A stretch of 22,795 nucleotides of DNA from Deltaproteobacteria bacterium (lineage in GTDB: Bacteria; Desulfobacterota; Desulfarculia; Adiutricales; Adiutricaceae): contig JAITJT010000196.1 of NCBI GenBank assembly GCA_031278795.1, forward strand, positions 1 to 22,795, in the 5' to 3' direction. The notes under the pieces were generated by a model, which saw only the letters and a program-made list of their open reading frames with translations, was not told the origin of the DNA and did not search any database. The position numbers and the translations under genes were made by a program. This document shows, in pieces, positions 1 to 7,914 of the stretch (positions are counted from its first letter, which is position 1; every line of letters begins with the position of its first letter).

Positions 1-403
1 TAAAAGAAAATCTAAAGATTTGGGAAATCTCCTACGCTCCATTAATTTTAGGATCATTTCAGGTTCATCATGTTCTTCATGTTCTTTTTACCCAAAAATC
101 AAACACTCACCAAAAAAGAGCGCAGCCTTTAATTATTCGCTTCTAAAAGCGTCTTGTTTTCACCAAAAAGGTGTCTGATTGGCTCCAAAAAGCAACTTTT
201 AGGATTTTTTTAGGCCTTTTTGAAAAGATAAGCCCCCTTTCTTGGTGAAAGCTAGGGTTAGACTTAGCGGAAAAACATTATAAATTCCCTAAAACAAGAG
301 CTTCATAAAGAAAACTCCTTAAAATAAACAACTGAAGCATTCCCCTATCTCCACTGTGCCTACTTTAGGTCAGTTCCACTGTTAGCTTGTTGGTGTTTTT
401 TTA
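1..403. other. AT-rich intergenic region, no gene seen
   Basis: I see no coding sequence here. The stretch is AT-rich with many short A and T runs. A small hairpin at 138-151 (arms CGCTT/AAGCG, 4-nt loop) followed by TCTTGTTTT could be a weak plus-strand terminator for a gene lying before the window. A 9-bp tandem repeat (TCATGTTCT twice) sits near 68-85. Neither can be assigned a role. Confidence 0.5.
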
Positions 404-433
404 TTGAAACGATACGTTTTTTAGTGTTATTAT
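404..433 (+). promoter_or_regulatory. Candidate sigma-70 promoter for the ruvX operon
   Basis: TTGAAA (404-409) and TATTAT (428-433) are separated by 18 bp, giving a predicted start near 440, about 18 nt before the ruvX ATG. A perfect inverted repeat AAACG-ATA-CGTTT (407-419) begins in the -35 hexamer and runs into the spacer, which is a possible operator position. The promoter is supported by sequence match only, and the repressor role of the palindrome is a guess. Confidence 0.5.
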
Positions 434-457
434 AGCTATTTGTGTTGGAGGGCTCTC

Positions 458-880
458 ATGCCCAGATTTTTATCCCTTGACCCGGGTGCAGTCACCGTGG
501 GCATAGCCGTGACTGATGACACCGGCACCCTCGCGAGACCCCTCTCGGCCGTTCCCAGAAAGCCCCATGGGGCTTTTTTGGAAACAATTGCCTCGCTACT
601 GGAAAAATACAGCCCGGAGGCCCTCATTCTGGGGCTTCCGCTCACAACGGCTGGTGTTAAGGGAAAGGCCGCCCAAAAGGCCATGGCCCTCGCCCATGAG
701 CTCAAAACCCGCCTGGGAGTGAACGTCATCTTGGTGGATGAGAGCTACTCCACCTGCGAGGCGGTGGAGCTTCTGGAGGGGCCGCTATCCAAGAAGTCTG
801 GCGAGTACGGGGCCAGGGACATGGTATCCGCGGCCTTGATACTGGAGAGATTCCTCAAAGGCCAAATTAAAGAGCGTTAA
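458..880 (+). CDS. ruvX: RuvX/YqgF-type Holliday-junction resolvase-like nuclease
   Basis: A 140-residue RNase H-fold protein of the YqgF/RuvX family, linked in bacteria to 16S pre-rRNA 5' end processing and Holliday-junction resolution. Family marks seen: the N-terminal LSLDPG with Asp8, the ILGLPL segment (57-62), the LVDES segment with Glu95, and ARDMVSAALIL with Asp121. These give the expected acidic D-E-D set of the active site. The length is typical (about 140). ATG 458 is chosen because TTGGAGGG (445-452) lies just upstream; a TTG at 440 in the same frame would add six non-conserved residues and has no ribosome-binding site. It is the first gene of a plus-strand run, 21 bp before mltG, and ends in TAA. 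Which of the two proposed biochemical roles applies cannot be told from the sequence. Confidence 0.9.
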   Translation: MPRFLSLDPGAVTVGIAVTDDTGTLARPLSAVPRKPHGAFLETIASLLEKYSPEALILGLPLTTAGVKGKAAQKAMALAHELKTRLGVNVILVDESYSTCEAVELLEGPLSKKSGEYGARDMVSAALILERFLKGQIKER

Positions 881-901
881 GGTAAAAGACAAGAGTTAAA
901 A

Positions 902-1978
902 GTGAGTGAATTCATAAAGAAAAAAGAAGCCCCCAAAAAGATAAAGACCGGCCCCAGCCTTACAGGCAGGCTGGTGGGTTTGATAGGGCTCGCCGCGGTG
1001 GTAGCCTTGATCTTCGGTTTCCACTATGTCTTGGAGTATTCCAATAAATTTTCACCCCCGGACACCCAGTCCAGGGAGGTGCTGGTGACCATACCCCAAG
1101 GCGCTAGCTATCCGGAGATAGCCCACATTCTTAAGGAAAATGGCCTCATAAAAGACGAGGGGGCCTTTCTCCTGGCCATTCGCTTAAAATCCAAGCTCAA
1201 GCAGCCGGTGGGCATCAAGGCTGGAGAGCAGGCCCTGGATCCCTCCCTGAACACCTGGGAAACCATCAAGACCCTGGTGAAAGGAAACTTCAAGTTCTAT
1301 CCCTTCACCATACCCGAGGGAAGGAACCTCAGGGAGATCGCCACAACCGTCCAAAACGCGGGCCTAGGCTCGGCCAAGGACTTCCTGGCCCTGTGCTATG
1401 ACAAGACCTTCATACAGTCTTTGGGCATCCAGGCCGACTCCCTGGAGGGCTATCTCTTTCCGGAGACCTACAACTTCCCCAAGAACACCCCTCTTTCCAC
1501 CATCATCAAGGCCATGACCACCCAGTTCTTCAAGGTCTGGAACAAGTACAACACCCTGGCCGCGGCCAAGGGTTTAAGCCAAAACGAGGTCTTGACCATG
1601 GCGTCCATTGTGGAGAAGGAGACCGGCGCCGCCCAGGAGAGGCCTTTAATCGCCGCGGTTTTCTTCAACCGACTGGACAAGAAGATGAGGCTCCAGACGG
1701 ACCCCACGGTCATCTACGGTCTACCTAACTTCAACGGGAACCTGACCAGGGCCGATCTGGAGACCCCCCACCCCTACAACACCTACGTGATCCAGGGACT
1801 TCCCCCAGGGCCCATCGCCTCCCCCGGGGAGGACTCCATCAAGGCTGTCCTCAACCCGGCCAACACCAAATACCTCTACTTCGTCTCCAAAAACGATGGA
1901 ACCCACCACTTCTCCAACACCCTGGCCGAGCATAACAAAATGGTGGCCCAGTACCAGAAGTCGGGAAACAAGTCTTAA
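902..1978 (+). CDS. mltG: MltG endolytic peptidoglycan transglycosylase (YceG family)
   Basis: A 358-residue inner-membrane murein lytic transglycosylase. In the family it cleaves nascent glycan strands and is thought to set their length. A basic cytoplasmic tail (residues 1-23) precedes one membrane helix (about 24-46), a LysM-like subdomain and the YceG catalytic domain. The hallmark segments are LEGYLFPETY (181-190), ASIVEKETG (234-242, holding the catalytic glutamate), FFNRL (254-258) and RLQTDPTVIYG (263-273), followed by PYNTY and GLPPGPI. Length is normal. The start is GTG at 902 with only a weak purine-rich upstream sequence (AAGAG), so initiation may rely on coupling to ruvX, which stops 21 bp upstream. 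It ends in TAA. The ruvX-mltG pairing recurs in several bacteria. Confidence 0.95.
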   Translation: MSEFIKKKEAPKKIKTGPSLTGRLVGLIGLAAVVALIFGFHYVLEYSNKFSPPDTQSREVLVTIPQGASYPEIAHILKENGLIKDEGAFLLAIRLKSKLKQPVGIKAGEQALDPSLNTWETIKTLVKGNFKFYPFTIPEGRNLREIATTVQNAGLGSAKDFLALCYDKTFIQSLGIQADSLEGYLFPETYNFPKNTPLSTIIKAMTTQFFKVWNKYNTLAAAKGLSQNEVLTMASIVEKETGAAQERPLIAAVFFNRLDKKMRLQTDPTVIYGLPNFNGNLTRADLETPHPYNTYVIQGLPPGPIASPGEDSIKAVLNPANTKYLYFVSKNDGTHHFSNTLAEHNKMVAQYQKSGNKS

Positions 1979-2131
1979 GCTTTTTTCCCCAAGCTTACCC
2001 ATGATTCAAACCCCAGGCTAATAAGCCAAAGGGGAATAAGTCCAAAGGGGTGAATGTGGGCCAGAGGTGGCGGGTCTTAGGCTATCTTAAAAAATCTTTC
2101 TTAAAACGCGTCTTTTGAAGGAGTATCAGCT

Positions 2132-3316
2132 GTGGGCCCGGCCATCATCAACCGCAACATACTCCTTGAGACCGTACCCTCCTTTTTGGTGAACCTGGCG
2201 GTCTTCACCTTCATCTTGCTCATGGCCAGGATCATGTCCTTCGCGGACCTGGTGGTCACCAACGGGGTGTCCTCAGGGGAGATCTTTTGGATCTTCCTCC
2301 TCATCATGCCCAAGATGCTCTCCATGTCCATACCCATGGCGACACTTTTGAGCTCGCTCACCACCTTCCTCCGCATGAGCGCCGACTCGGAACTAACCGT
2401 TTTGAAGGCCTCCGGGGTATCCCTCCACCAGCTCCTCCCTCCGGTCTTCTTCTTTGGCCTAACGGCGGCCATTCTCACAGCTTTTTTCACGGTCTATCTA
2501 ACACCCATAGCCAACCTCAAGTTCAGAGAAGAGGTACTCACCCTGGCCAAGGCCAGGGCGGATCTGGCCATAAAGGAGCAGGTCTTCGTGAGGGACTTTC
2601 CCGGGCTCACCATGTACGTGGGCCAAATCCCCATGGGGGCGCTTCCCATGTCCAACATCGTCATCAACGATCGCCGCTCCCCCAATGAGAATACCTTGAT
2701 AACCGCCAAAAACGGCCAGCTGGATTTGGATTTAGCTGAAGGTCTTCTTCTTTTTAGGCTAAAAAACGGGGTTATCGATAGGGTCTACAGCGATAGGCTA
2801 AGCGTGGACAGTGTCTTCTTTGACACCTATGAGCTCAAGATCTCCCCCGGGGCCGAGTTCGAGAACAGGGAAAACAACCTCTCCTTGGGTAGATCCGAGC
2901 TCCCCACCCGGGACCTCTATCCTGAGGCCGAAAAGCTTAAAAAAGAGGATAACCCCGGCTGGATCTACTATGTCCTGGAGTTCCACCGCCGCCTCTCCCT
3001 TCCGGTCGCGGCCCTCCTCATGCCCCTCATAGGCATGCCCCTGGGCGCTAGCTTTAGGACCAGGGGCCGTAACTTTGGGCTTCTAATGGGTCTTTTAATC
3101 TTCGTCCTCTACTATTCAGTCTTCACCTTGGGCTGGACCTTGGGAGGTAACTTCCTCCTCCCACCCATACCCGCCAGCTGGGCGGCCAGCCTCATGGTGC
3201 TCCTGGCATCACTGTACTTCCTCAAAAACATCAACCGCACGGCCTCCATAGACCTGGGCGCCTTCTGGAGGCGCTCCATGCGGAGGTTCAGTAGCCAAGG
3301 AAAGGCACGCACGTGA
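2132..3316 (+). CDS. lptF: LptF, permease subunit of the LPS export ABC transporter
   Basis: A 394-residue inner-membrane protein of the YjgP/YjgQ family. With LptG and the ATPase LptB (not in this window) it extracts lipopolysaccharide from the inner membrane and passes it to LptC-LptA. Three hydrophobic segments at the N-terminus (about 17-34, 49-78 and 101-127) precede a periplasmic beta-rich domain (about 130-285), and three more follow (about 290-308, 314-338, 345-366), the usual LptF/G layout. The conserved stretch after the domain reads LPVAALLMPLIGMPLG. The GTG start at 2132 is supported by GAAGGAG (2117-2123). The stop TGA overlaps the GTG of lptG by 4 bp, so the two are translationally coupled. 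A 153-bp gap separates it from mltG. Confidence 0.93.
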   Translation: MGPAIINRNILLETVPSFLVNLAVFTFILLMARIMSFADLVVTNGVSSGEIFWIFLLIMPKMLSMSIPMATLLSSLTTFLRMSADSELTVLKASGVSLHQLLPPVFFFGLTAAILTAFFTVYLTPIANLKFREEVLTLAKARADLAIKEQVFVRDFPGLTMYVGQIPMGALPMSNIVINDRRSPNENTLITAKNGQLDLDLAEGLLLFRLKNGVIDRVYSDRLSVDSVFFDTYELKISPGAEFENRENNLSLGRSELPTRDLYPEAEKLKKEDNPGWIYYVLEFHRRLSLPVAALLMPLIGMPLGASFRTRGRNFGLLMGLLIFVLYYSVFTLGWTLGGNFLLPPIPASWAASLMVLLASLYFLKNINRTASIDLGAFWRRSMRRFSSQGKART

Positions 3317-4416
3317 GCGTCATATCCCGCTATATGGTGAGCCTTTTCCTCAAGCACCTCTTCATCTGCCTGGTGGGCTTCCTGGCCCTGTACCTGGTGG
3401 TGGACTTTATCGAGAAGATCTCCAACTTCATGGGCCACAACACGCCCCTTAGCTCCATCTGCATCTACTTCCTGGCCCAGATCCCCAACGTCACTGTCCT
3501 TCTGGTGCCTGTGGCCACCTTGGCATCCGTTCTCATCACCCTGGTGATCCTGGCTAGGAACTCCGAGATAGTGGCCTTCAAGGGCTCGGGCATCTCCTTA
3601 TGGCGCCTCTCCATTCCCTTTCTCCTCTCGGGCCTAGTCATTAGCCTGGTGGTCTTCCTCCTGGGAAACTTCGTGACCCCTCGCACCTCTGAAACCGCCA
3701 ACAAGATCTGGGACGGAGAGGTGATGAGCCGCAGGTCCAGCGACTCCACTCTCTTGGTCAAAGACATCTGGACCCGTGACGTGAGGCTCCTTATGCACTT
3801 TGGCAGCTACAACGAGAGCGAAAAGGAGGCTGAAGAGGTATCAGTTATTCTCTTTGATGCGGATCTAAACATCAAGCAGCGCATAGAGGCGGAAAAACTC
3901 CACTTTGCTAAAGACGCGGCCACCTTCCAGGTGGCCGCCATCAAGACCTACCACGGCATGGATTCCCAAGGACCCAAGTACTTCAACTTCGAGCGTCTAG
4001 AGGAGTACCAGATCCCGGGCTTCCCCATGCCACCCGAGGGCCTGGGCCGCCACAGCGAGCTAAACTCGGACGAGCTCACGGTGAGGGATCTAAGCGACAA
4101 CATCAGGCTCTTAAAGGCCGAGGGCTTCAATCCGGTGAGGCAGGTGGTGGATCTAAACTTCAAGTTCTCCAGGCCCTTCACCACCCTCATCATGATAATC
4201 GTAGGGCTCCCCATAGGTTTCTGGCGGGAAAAGGGCGGAAGCATCGCCATGGGCCTGGTGCCCGGGCTCATCCTTTCCTTCGCCTACCTGGTCACCTTGG
4301 AACTCTCCCGCACCATAGGCTACGCCGGCTACCTTCCACCCTTTCTAGCGGCCTGGCTCCCCAACTGCTTCTTTCTCCTCTTTGGCCTCTACCTCTTCTC
4401 CTACGTGCGCCAGTAG
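3313..4416 (+). CDS. lptG: LptG, permease subunit of the LPS export ABC transporter
   Basis: A 367-residue partner of LptF with the same build: N-terminal membrane helices (about 15-36, 50-80, 99-123), a periplasmic beta domain (about 125-270) and C-terminal helices. The post-domain motif is FTTLIMIIVGLPIGFW, typical of LptG. The gene starts with GTG inside the lptF stop (GTGA overlap, 3313-3316). It ends with TAG (4414-4416) followed at once in frame by TAA (4417-4419). That is notable because this organism carries a UAG-decoding pyrrolysine tRNA: readthrough would add a single residue. LptF/LptG mark a diderm with LPS or a related glycolipid. Confidence 0.93.
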   Translation: MSVISRYMVSLFLKHLFICLVGFLALYLVVDFIEKISNFMGHNTPLSSICIYFLAQIPNVTVLLVPVATLASVLITLVILARNSEIVAFKGSGISLWRLSIPFLLSGLVISLVVFLLGNFVTPRTSETANKIWDGEVMSRRSSDSTLLVKDIWTRDVRLLMHFGSYNESEKEAEEVSVILFDADLNIKQRIEAEKLHFAKDAATFQVAAIKTYHGMDSQGPKYFNFERLEEYQIPGFPMPPEGLGRHSELNSDELTVRDLSDNIRLLKAEGFNPVRQVVDLNFKFSRPFTTLIMIIVGLPIGFWREKGGSIAMGLVPGLILSFAYLVTLELSRTIGYAGYLPPFLAAWLPNCFFLLFGLYLFSYVRQ

Positions 4417-5171
4417 TAAGCACAAAGCTTATTAATTGAAGAGATCCCCTAGGCTATTTATTGAGGGCAAATTAGAAAAAAATACCCTTTAATTTAAGGG
4501 CCAGATTTGGTTATAATGCTGGGTAGCTTTTTCACGCTTTACTTGGCATTTTAGGCCGTCACTCACGTGATGGTTCCCTCTGGGACTCTTCCAAAGGGGC
4601 TATCGCAAACGTAAAGAATGAGTTTTTTTAGTTTTTGCGTTTTTAGGCTGAAAGGGGAAAGTTCCGATATCTCTTTTATCCACTTTTACCCAAAAAAAAT
4701 TGCGTTTTAACTTAGCTTTTTATCTTAGCATTTTAACTTGCCTTTTTAACTGACAATAACACGCTTTAGTGTTTCTATATTTTATTGTTTTGATGTTTTT
4801 ATGTTTTTATTTTTTGATCTTCTCAAGTTTTACTTTTTTTTGTATCACGCAATAGATGTTTTGATGTTTTTATTATTTTTGTACTTTAGTGTTTTTATTT
4901 TTTCGTATTCCTTATGTTTTTATATTTTTAAATCTTAAGGATTTGACTTTTTTATTTTTTCTTTTTGTCTTTTTTCTTTTTTCTTTTTTCCTAAAAGTAC
5001 GAATCATTTATCCTTAGAAAATATTCCAAAAAGCCAGTCAATCCACATTATTTTTATCTTACCCAAAGAAAATTTATTATGTCCCATGCTTTTAGCCTTG
5101 TTTCGACGATAATCATAAACTTGAATATTAAGTTCTATTTATCTTCTTCTAAGTGTAAATCACTCTAGAGG
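4417..5171. other. Long AT-rich intergenic region with T-rich strand asymmetry
   Basis: No gene is seen. From about 4741 to 4991 the plus strand is extremely T-rich, with many short variants of GTTTTTAT and a run of TTTTTTC units near 4967-4991. The only more structured part is 4512-4644, listed separately. There is no recognisable riboswitch or T-box in front of the ABC transporter operon that follows. Confidence 0.6.
4512..4644 (+). ncRNA. Possible small RNA or leader transcript (weak)
   Basis: A perfect -10 box TATAAT lies at 4512-4517, with no good -35. Downstream is a hairpin at 4576-4598 (arms CCCTCTGG/CCAAAGGG, one mismatch, 7-nt loop). Then come arms CGCAAA (4604-4609) and TTTGCG (4634-4639), followed directly by TTTTT (4640-4644). 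A promoter-like box, a hairpin and a terminator-like end within about 130 nt could mark a short RNA. It matches no RNA family I recognise, and the nearest downstream gene begins 600 nt later. Confidence 0.2.
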
Positions 5172-5206
5172 ACAAATCTTTTAACAAATCTTTTAACAAA
5201 TCTTTT
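5172..5206 (+). repeat. Three tandem 12-bp repeats upstream of the ABC operon
   Basis: The unit ACAAATCTTTTA is repeated at 5172-5183, 5184-5195 and (11 of 12 bases) 5196-5206, without interruption. It lies 38 bp before the ATG of the binding-protein gene and just ahead of its AGGAGG box. It could be a slippage-prone repeat or a set of regulator sites; the sequence alone does not decide. Confidence 0.85.
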
Positions 5207-5244
5207 CAGGCAGGAGGCGCCGGTCATACCCCGGAACGGTAACC

Positions 5245-6198
5245 ATGAAACTATTCAAATGTCTCTTTGCGATCTTTTTTGGCCTAGCGCTTATGTGCGC
5301 CCAGGATCTCAGAGCTTACACCATCTCCATTCACCAGTACGTGGAGCATCCCTCTTTGAATCAGGCTCTCCAGGGCTTCAAGGACGCTATCCAGGAGGCC
5401 AACATAGCTGAGGTGGACTACATAGTCCACATAGCCCAGGCCAGGACTGACACCGCGGCTCAGATAGTGAACCAGATCAAGGGCGAGAAGCCGGATCTCA
5501 TCTTAGCCATCGCGACACCCAGCGCCCAGCCCACCGTGAACGCCATCAAGGACATACCCATCCTCTTCACGGCGGTAACCGATCCCGTCTCCGCGCAGCT
5601 GGTGAACTCGCTGGAAAGCCCTGGAGGAAACGTGACCGGCACCACCGACATGAACCCGGTTGCCGACCAGATTGCCCTCATCAAGGAGATTCAGCCCGAT
5701 CTGAAGACCATTGGAATCATCTACAACACAGGCGAGGCCAACTCCGTGGTGCAGGTGAATCTCGCCAAGGCCAAGGCCAGTGAACTGGGCATAGAGGTTG
5801 AGGATGGCGTGACCGTGAACTCCGCCGGGGTGAACGCCGCGATTCAGAACCTGGTGGGAAAGGTGGATGCCATTTATCTTCCCACGGACAACTCGGTCAT
5901 CTCAGCGCTGGAGGCTATCTTGAAGGTGGCCCTCGACCAGAAGATACCCATCTATCCGGCCGAGGACGATTCCATCAGGAAAGGCGGCGTGGCCGTCATC
6001 TCGCTCAACTATTACCAGCTGGGCCGCCAGACCGGGCAGATGGCTGTGAAGATCTTGAAGGACAAGGTCAAGCCCGCTGACATTCCGGTGGAGGGCCAGA
6101 AAAACCCCAAGCTCATCTACAATCAGGCTTTCGCCGACAAGATTGGTCTGAAAGTACCCGCTTCGGTTACCTCCAGGGCCGATGAGACCATAAAGTAA
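5245..6198 (+). CDS. ABC transporter substrate-binding protein (ABC_sub_bind family)
   Basis: A 317-residue periplasmic binding protein of the family that includes tryptophan/tyrosine-binding TrpX-type proteins. A signal peptide is clear: MKLF then a hydrophobic core to about residue 19, with likely cleavage after LRA (residue 24). A cysteine at 18 lacks a proper lipobox, so a lipoprotein is unlikely. Two Rossmann-like lobes follow; typical stretches are PDLILAIATPSAQ, DIPILFTAVTDPV and GNVTGTTD in the first, and TIGIIYNTGEANS and IYPAEDDS in the second. Translation is odd: the only strong AGGAGG (5212-5217) is 27 nt before ATG 5245, with no alternative start in frame; GGAAC at 5233 is the nearest weak box. 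It ends TAA-TAA and is first of a three-gene import operon. The ligand is inferred from family only. Confidence 0.85.
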   Translation: MKLFKCLFAIFFGLALMCAQDLRAYTISIHQYVEHPSLNQALQGFKDAIQEANIAEVDYIVHIAQARTDTAAQIVNQIKGEKPDLILAIATPSAQPTVNAIKDIPILFTAVTDPVSAQLVNSLESPGGNVTGTTDMNPVADQIALIKEIQPDLKTIGIIYNTGEANSVVQVNLAKAKASELGIEVEDGVTVNSAGVNAAIQNLVGKVDAIYLPTDNSVISALEAILKVALDQKIPIYPAEDDSIRKGGVAVISLNYYQLGRQTGQMAVKILKDKVKPADIPVEGQKNPKLIYNQAFADKIGLKVPASVTSRADETIK

Positions 6199-6213
6199 TA
6201 AAGAAATCTAAGA

Positions 6214-7107
6214 GTGAACCTTTACGCCTTTTATGGGGCCATTTCCCTTGGTCTGGCTTACGGCCTCATGGTGCTCGGGGTGTATATCACCTTCCGGGTG
6301 CTGGATTTTCCGGATCTGACCGTTGACGGCAGCCTCCCTTTAGGGGCTGCCGTCTCTTCCGTGGCCATCATCCACGGTGTGAATCCCTTCCTCTCCCTCA
6401 TTCCCGCCATGCTCGCGGGCTTCCTAGCGGGCACGCTCACGGGCTTACTCTCCACCAAGCTCAAAATCCTGAACCTACTGGCCTCCATCATCACCATGAC
6501 CGCGCTCTACAGCGTGAACATCAGGATAATGGGCCGCCCCAACATTCCCCTCATCAACAGCTCCACGGTCTTTGACGTCCTAGCGGCGACCAGGCTCTCC
6601 GGCATCTGGGGCACCAACCTCATACTCCTGTGCTTTATCGTGATAGTCGTGCTCTTCCTCATGTGGCTCATGAAGACCGAGTATGGGCAAGCGCTTATCG
6701 CCACAGGCGACAACCCCAGGATGCTCACTAGCCAAGGTGTGAACACCCACTTCACCATAATAACGGGCGTGGGCCTCTCCAACGCCCTGGTGGCCCTCTC
6801 CGGGGCCCTCATCGCCCAGAACCAGGGGGTGGCGGACGTCTCCTCCGGGATTGGCACCATCGTCATGGGGCTCGCCTCCATCGCCATTGGGGAGACCATA
6901 TTCCCCAGCCGCAGGGTGCGCTCGGCCATAATAGCCGTGGTCTTGGGCTCCATTGTCTACCGTTTGGCCATAGCCCTGGCCTTGAACGTCAAAATCAAGG
7001 GATTCTCCTTTACGGCCTCGGATCTGCAGCTCATCACCGCGTCATTGGTGGTTCTGGCCCTGGTGCTTCCCAAACTGAAGGAGGGCCTGAGGAAAAAGTA
7101 TGCTTGA
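6214..7107 (+). CDS. ABC transporter permease, partner of the upstream binding protein
   Basis: A 297-residue, strongly hydrophobic permease of the branched-chain amino-acid/ribose-type superfamily, in the branch that travels with ABC_sub_bind proteins. About eight or nine membrane helices are visible. Family-like segments are the start YGAISLGLAYGLMVLGVYITFRVLDFPDLTVDGS split over residues 7-41, and the loop MGLASIAIGETIF that should contact the ATPase. The GTG start at 6214 has only a weak purine box, 15 bp after the binding-protein stop. Its TGA overlaps the ATPase start by 8 bp (7100-7107), indicating coupled translation. Confidence 0.88.
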   Translation: MNLYAFYGAISLGLAYGLMVLGVYITFRVLDFPDLTVDGSLPLGAAVSSVAIIHGVNPFLSLIPAMLAGFLAGTLTGLLSTKLKILNLLASIITMTALYSVNIRIMGRPNIPLINSSTVFDVLAATRLSGIWGTNLILLCFIVIVVLFLMWLMKTEYGQALIATGDNPRMLTSQGVNTHFTIITGVGLSNALVALSGALIAQNQGVADVSSGIGTIVMGLASIAIGETIFPSRRVRSAIIAVVLGSIVYRLAIALALNVKIKGFSFTASDLQLITASLVVLALVLPKLKEGLRKKYA

Positions 7108-7900
7108 GATCAAAGGACTCACCAAATATTTCGCCAGGGGCACCGTGAACGAGGTCTTGGCCTTGGACAGCTTGAACCTCCACGTCTCACCCGGGGAGTT
7201 CGTCTGCATCATCGGCTCCAATGGAGCCGGAAAATCCACCCTCCTTAGCGCCATAGCCGGAACCACTCCCCAGAGCGAGGGAAGTATTGTCTTAAACGGC
7301 GTGGACATTGGAAGGCTTCCCGAGTACAAGAGAGCGGCTCTCATTGGAAGGGTCTTCCAGGATCCCCTCCTTGGCACCTGCGCCTCCATGACCATAGAGG
7401 AGAACCTGGCCCTGGCCCACCGCCGGGGAAAATTTAGGACCCTCAAGGTCGGAATCACCGCCAAGGAGCGTCAGAGCTTTCCGGAGATTGTGAAAACCCT
7501 AGACCTGGGTCTTGAGCAAAGAATGGAGGATCTGGTGGGGCTCCTCTCCGGAGGCCAACGCCAGGCGCTCACCCTCCTCATGGCGACCATAGTGCGTCCA
7601 ACACTTCTACTCCTAGACGAGCACACCGCCGCCCTGGACCCCAAGACCGCCGGGCTAATAATGAAGCTCACCACCAAGCTGGTGGAAGAGGAGAGGCTCA
7701 CCACCATCATGATCACCCACAACATGCAACAGGCCATAGCCTACGGCGACCGCCTGATTATGATGCACCAGGGGAAGGTCCTTCTAGATTTCCAGAAGGC
7801 GGAAAAGGCCATGCTCAACGTGGAGGATCTACTTAGACAGTTCCACAACGCCAACCCCGCTTCCCCGAACCTTATGACCGACCGCATGGTCCTCACCTAA
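7100..7900 (+). CDS. ABC transporter ATP-binding protein
   Basis: A 266-residue nucleotide-binding subunit completing the importer. All motifs are intact: Walker A GSNGAGKST (39-47), Q-loop Gln87 in VFQDP, signature LSGGQ (149-153), Walker B LLLLDE (169-174), D-loop ALD (178-180) and H-loop His207 in ITHNM. The ATG lies inside the end of the permease gene (8-bp overlap). After the catalytic core only a short tail remains, so it is a simple single-domain ATPase. It ends in TAA, 14 bp before azlC, so the exporter pair may be on the same transcript. Confidence 0.92.
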   Translation: MLEIKGLTKYFARGTVNEVLALDSLNLHVSPGEFVCIIGSNGAGKSTLLSAIAGTTPQSEGSIVLNGVDIGRLPEYKRAALIGRVFQDPLLGTCASMTIEENLALAHRRGKFRTLKVGITAKERQSFPEIVKTLDLGLEQRMEDLVGLLSGGQRQALTLLMATIVRPTLLLLDEHTAALDPKTAGLIMKLTTKLVEEERLTTIMITHNMQQAIAYGDRLIMMHQGKVLLDFQKAEKAMLNVEDLLRQFHNANPASPNLMTDRMVLT

Positions 7901-7914
7901 AACCCACCCTCCCC

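Noticed and set aside
440..457. TTG 440 start for ruvX.
   Set aside because: It adds six non-family residues, lacks a ribosome site, and would coincide with the predicted transcript start; ATG 458 has GGAGGG upstream.
4741..4991. T-rich repeats considered as a CRISPR-like or satellite array.
   Set aside because: Units vary in length and sequence with no constant spacer; it is simple T-rich DNA.
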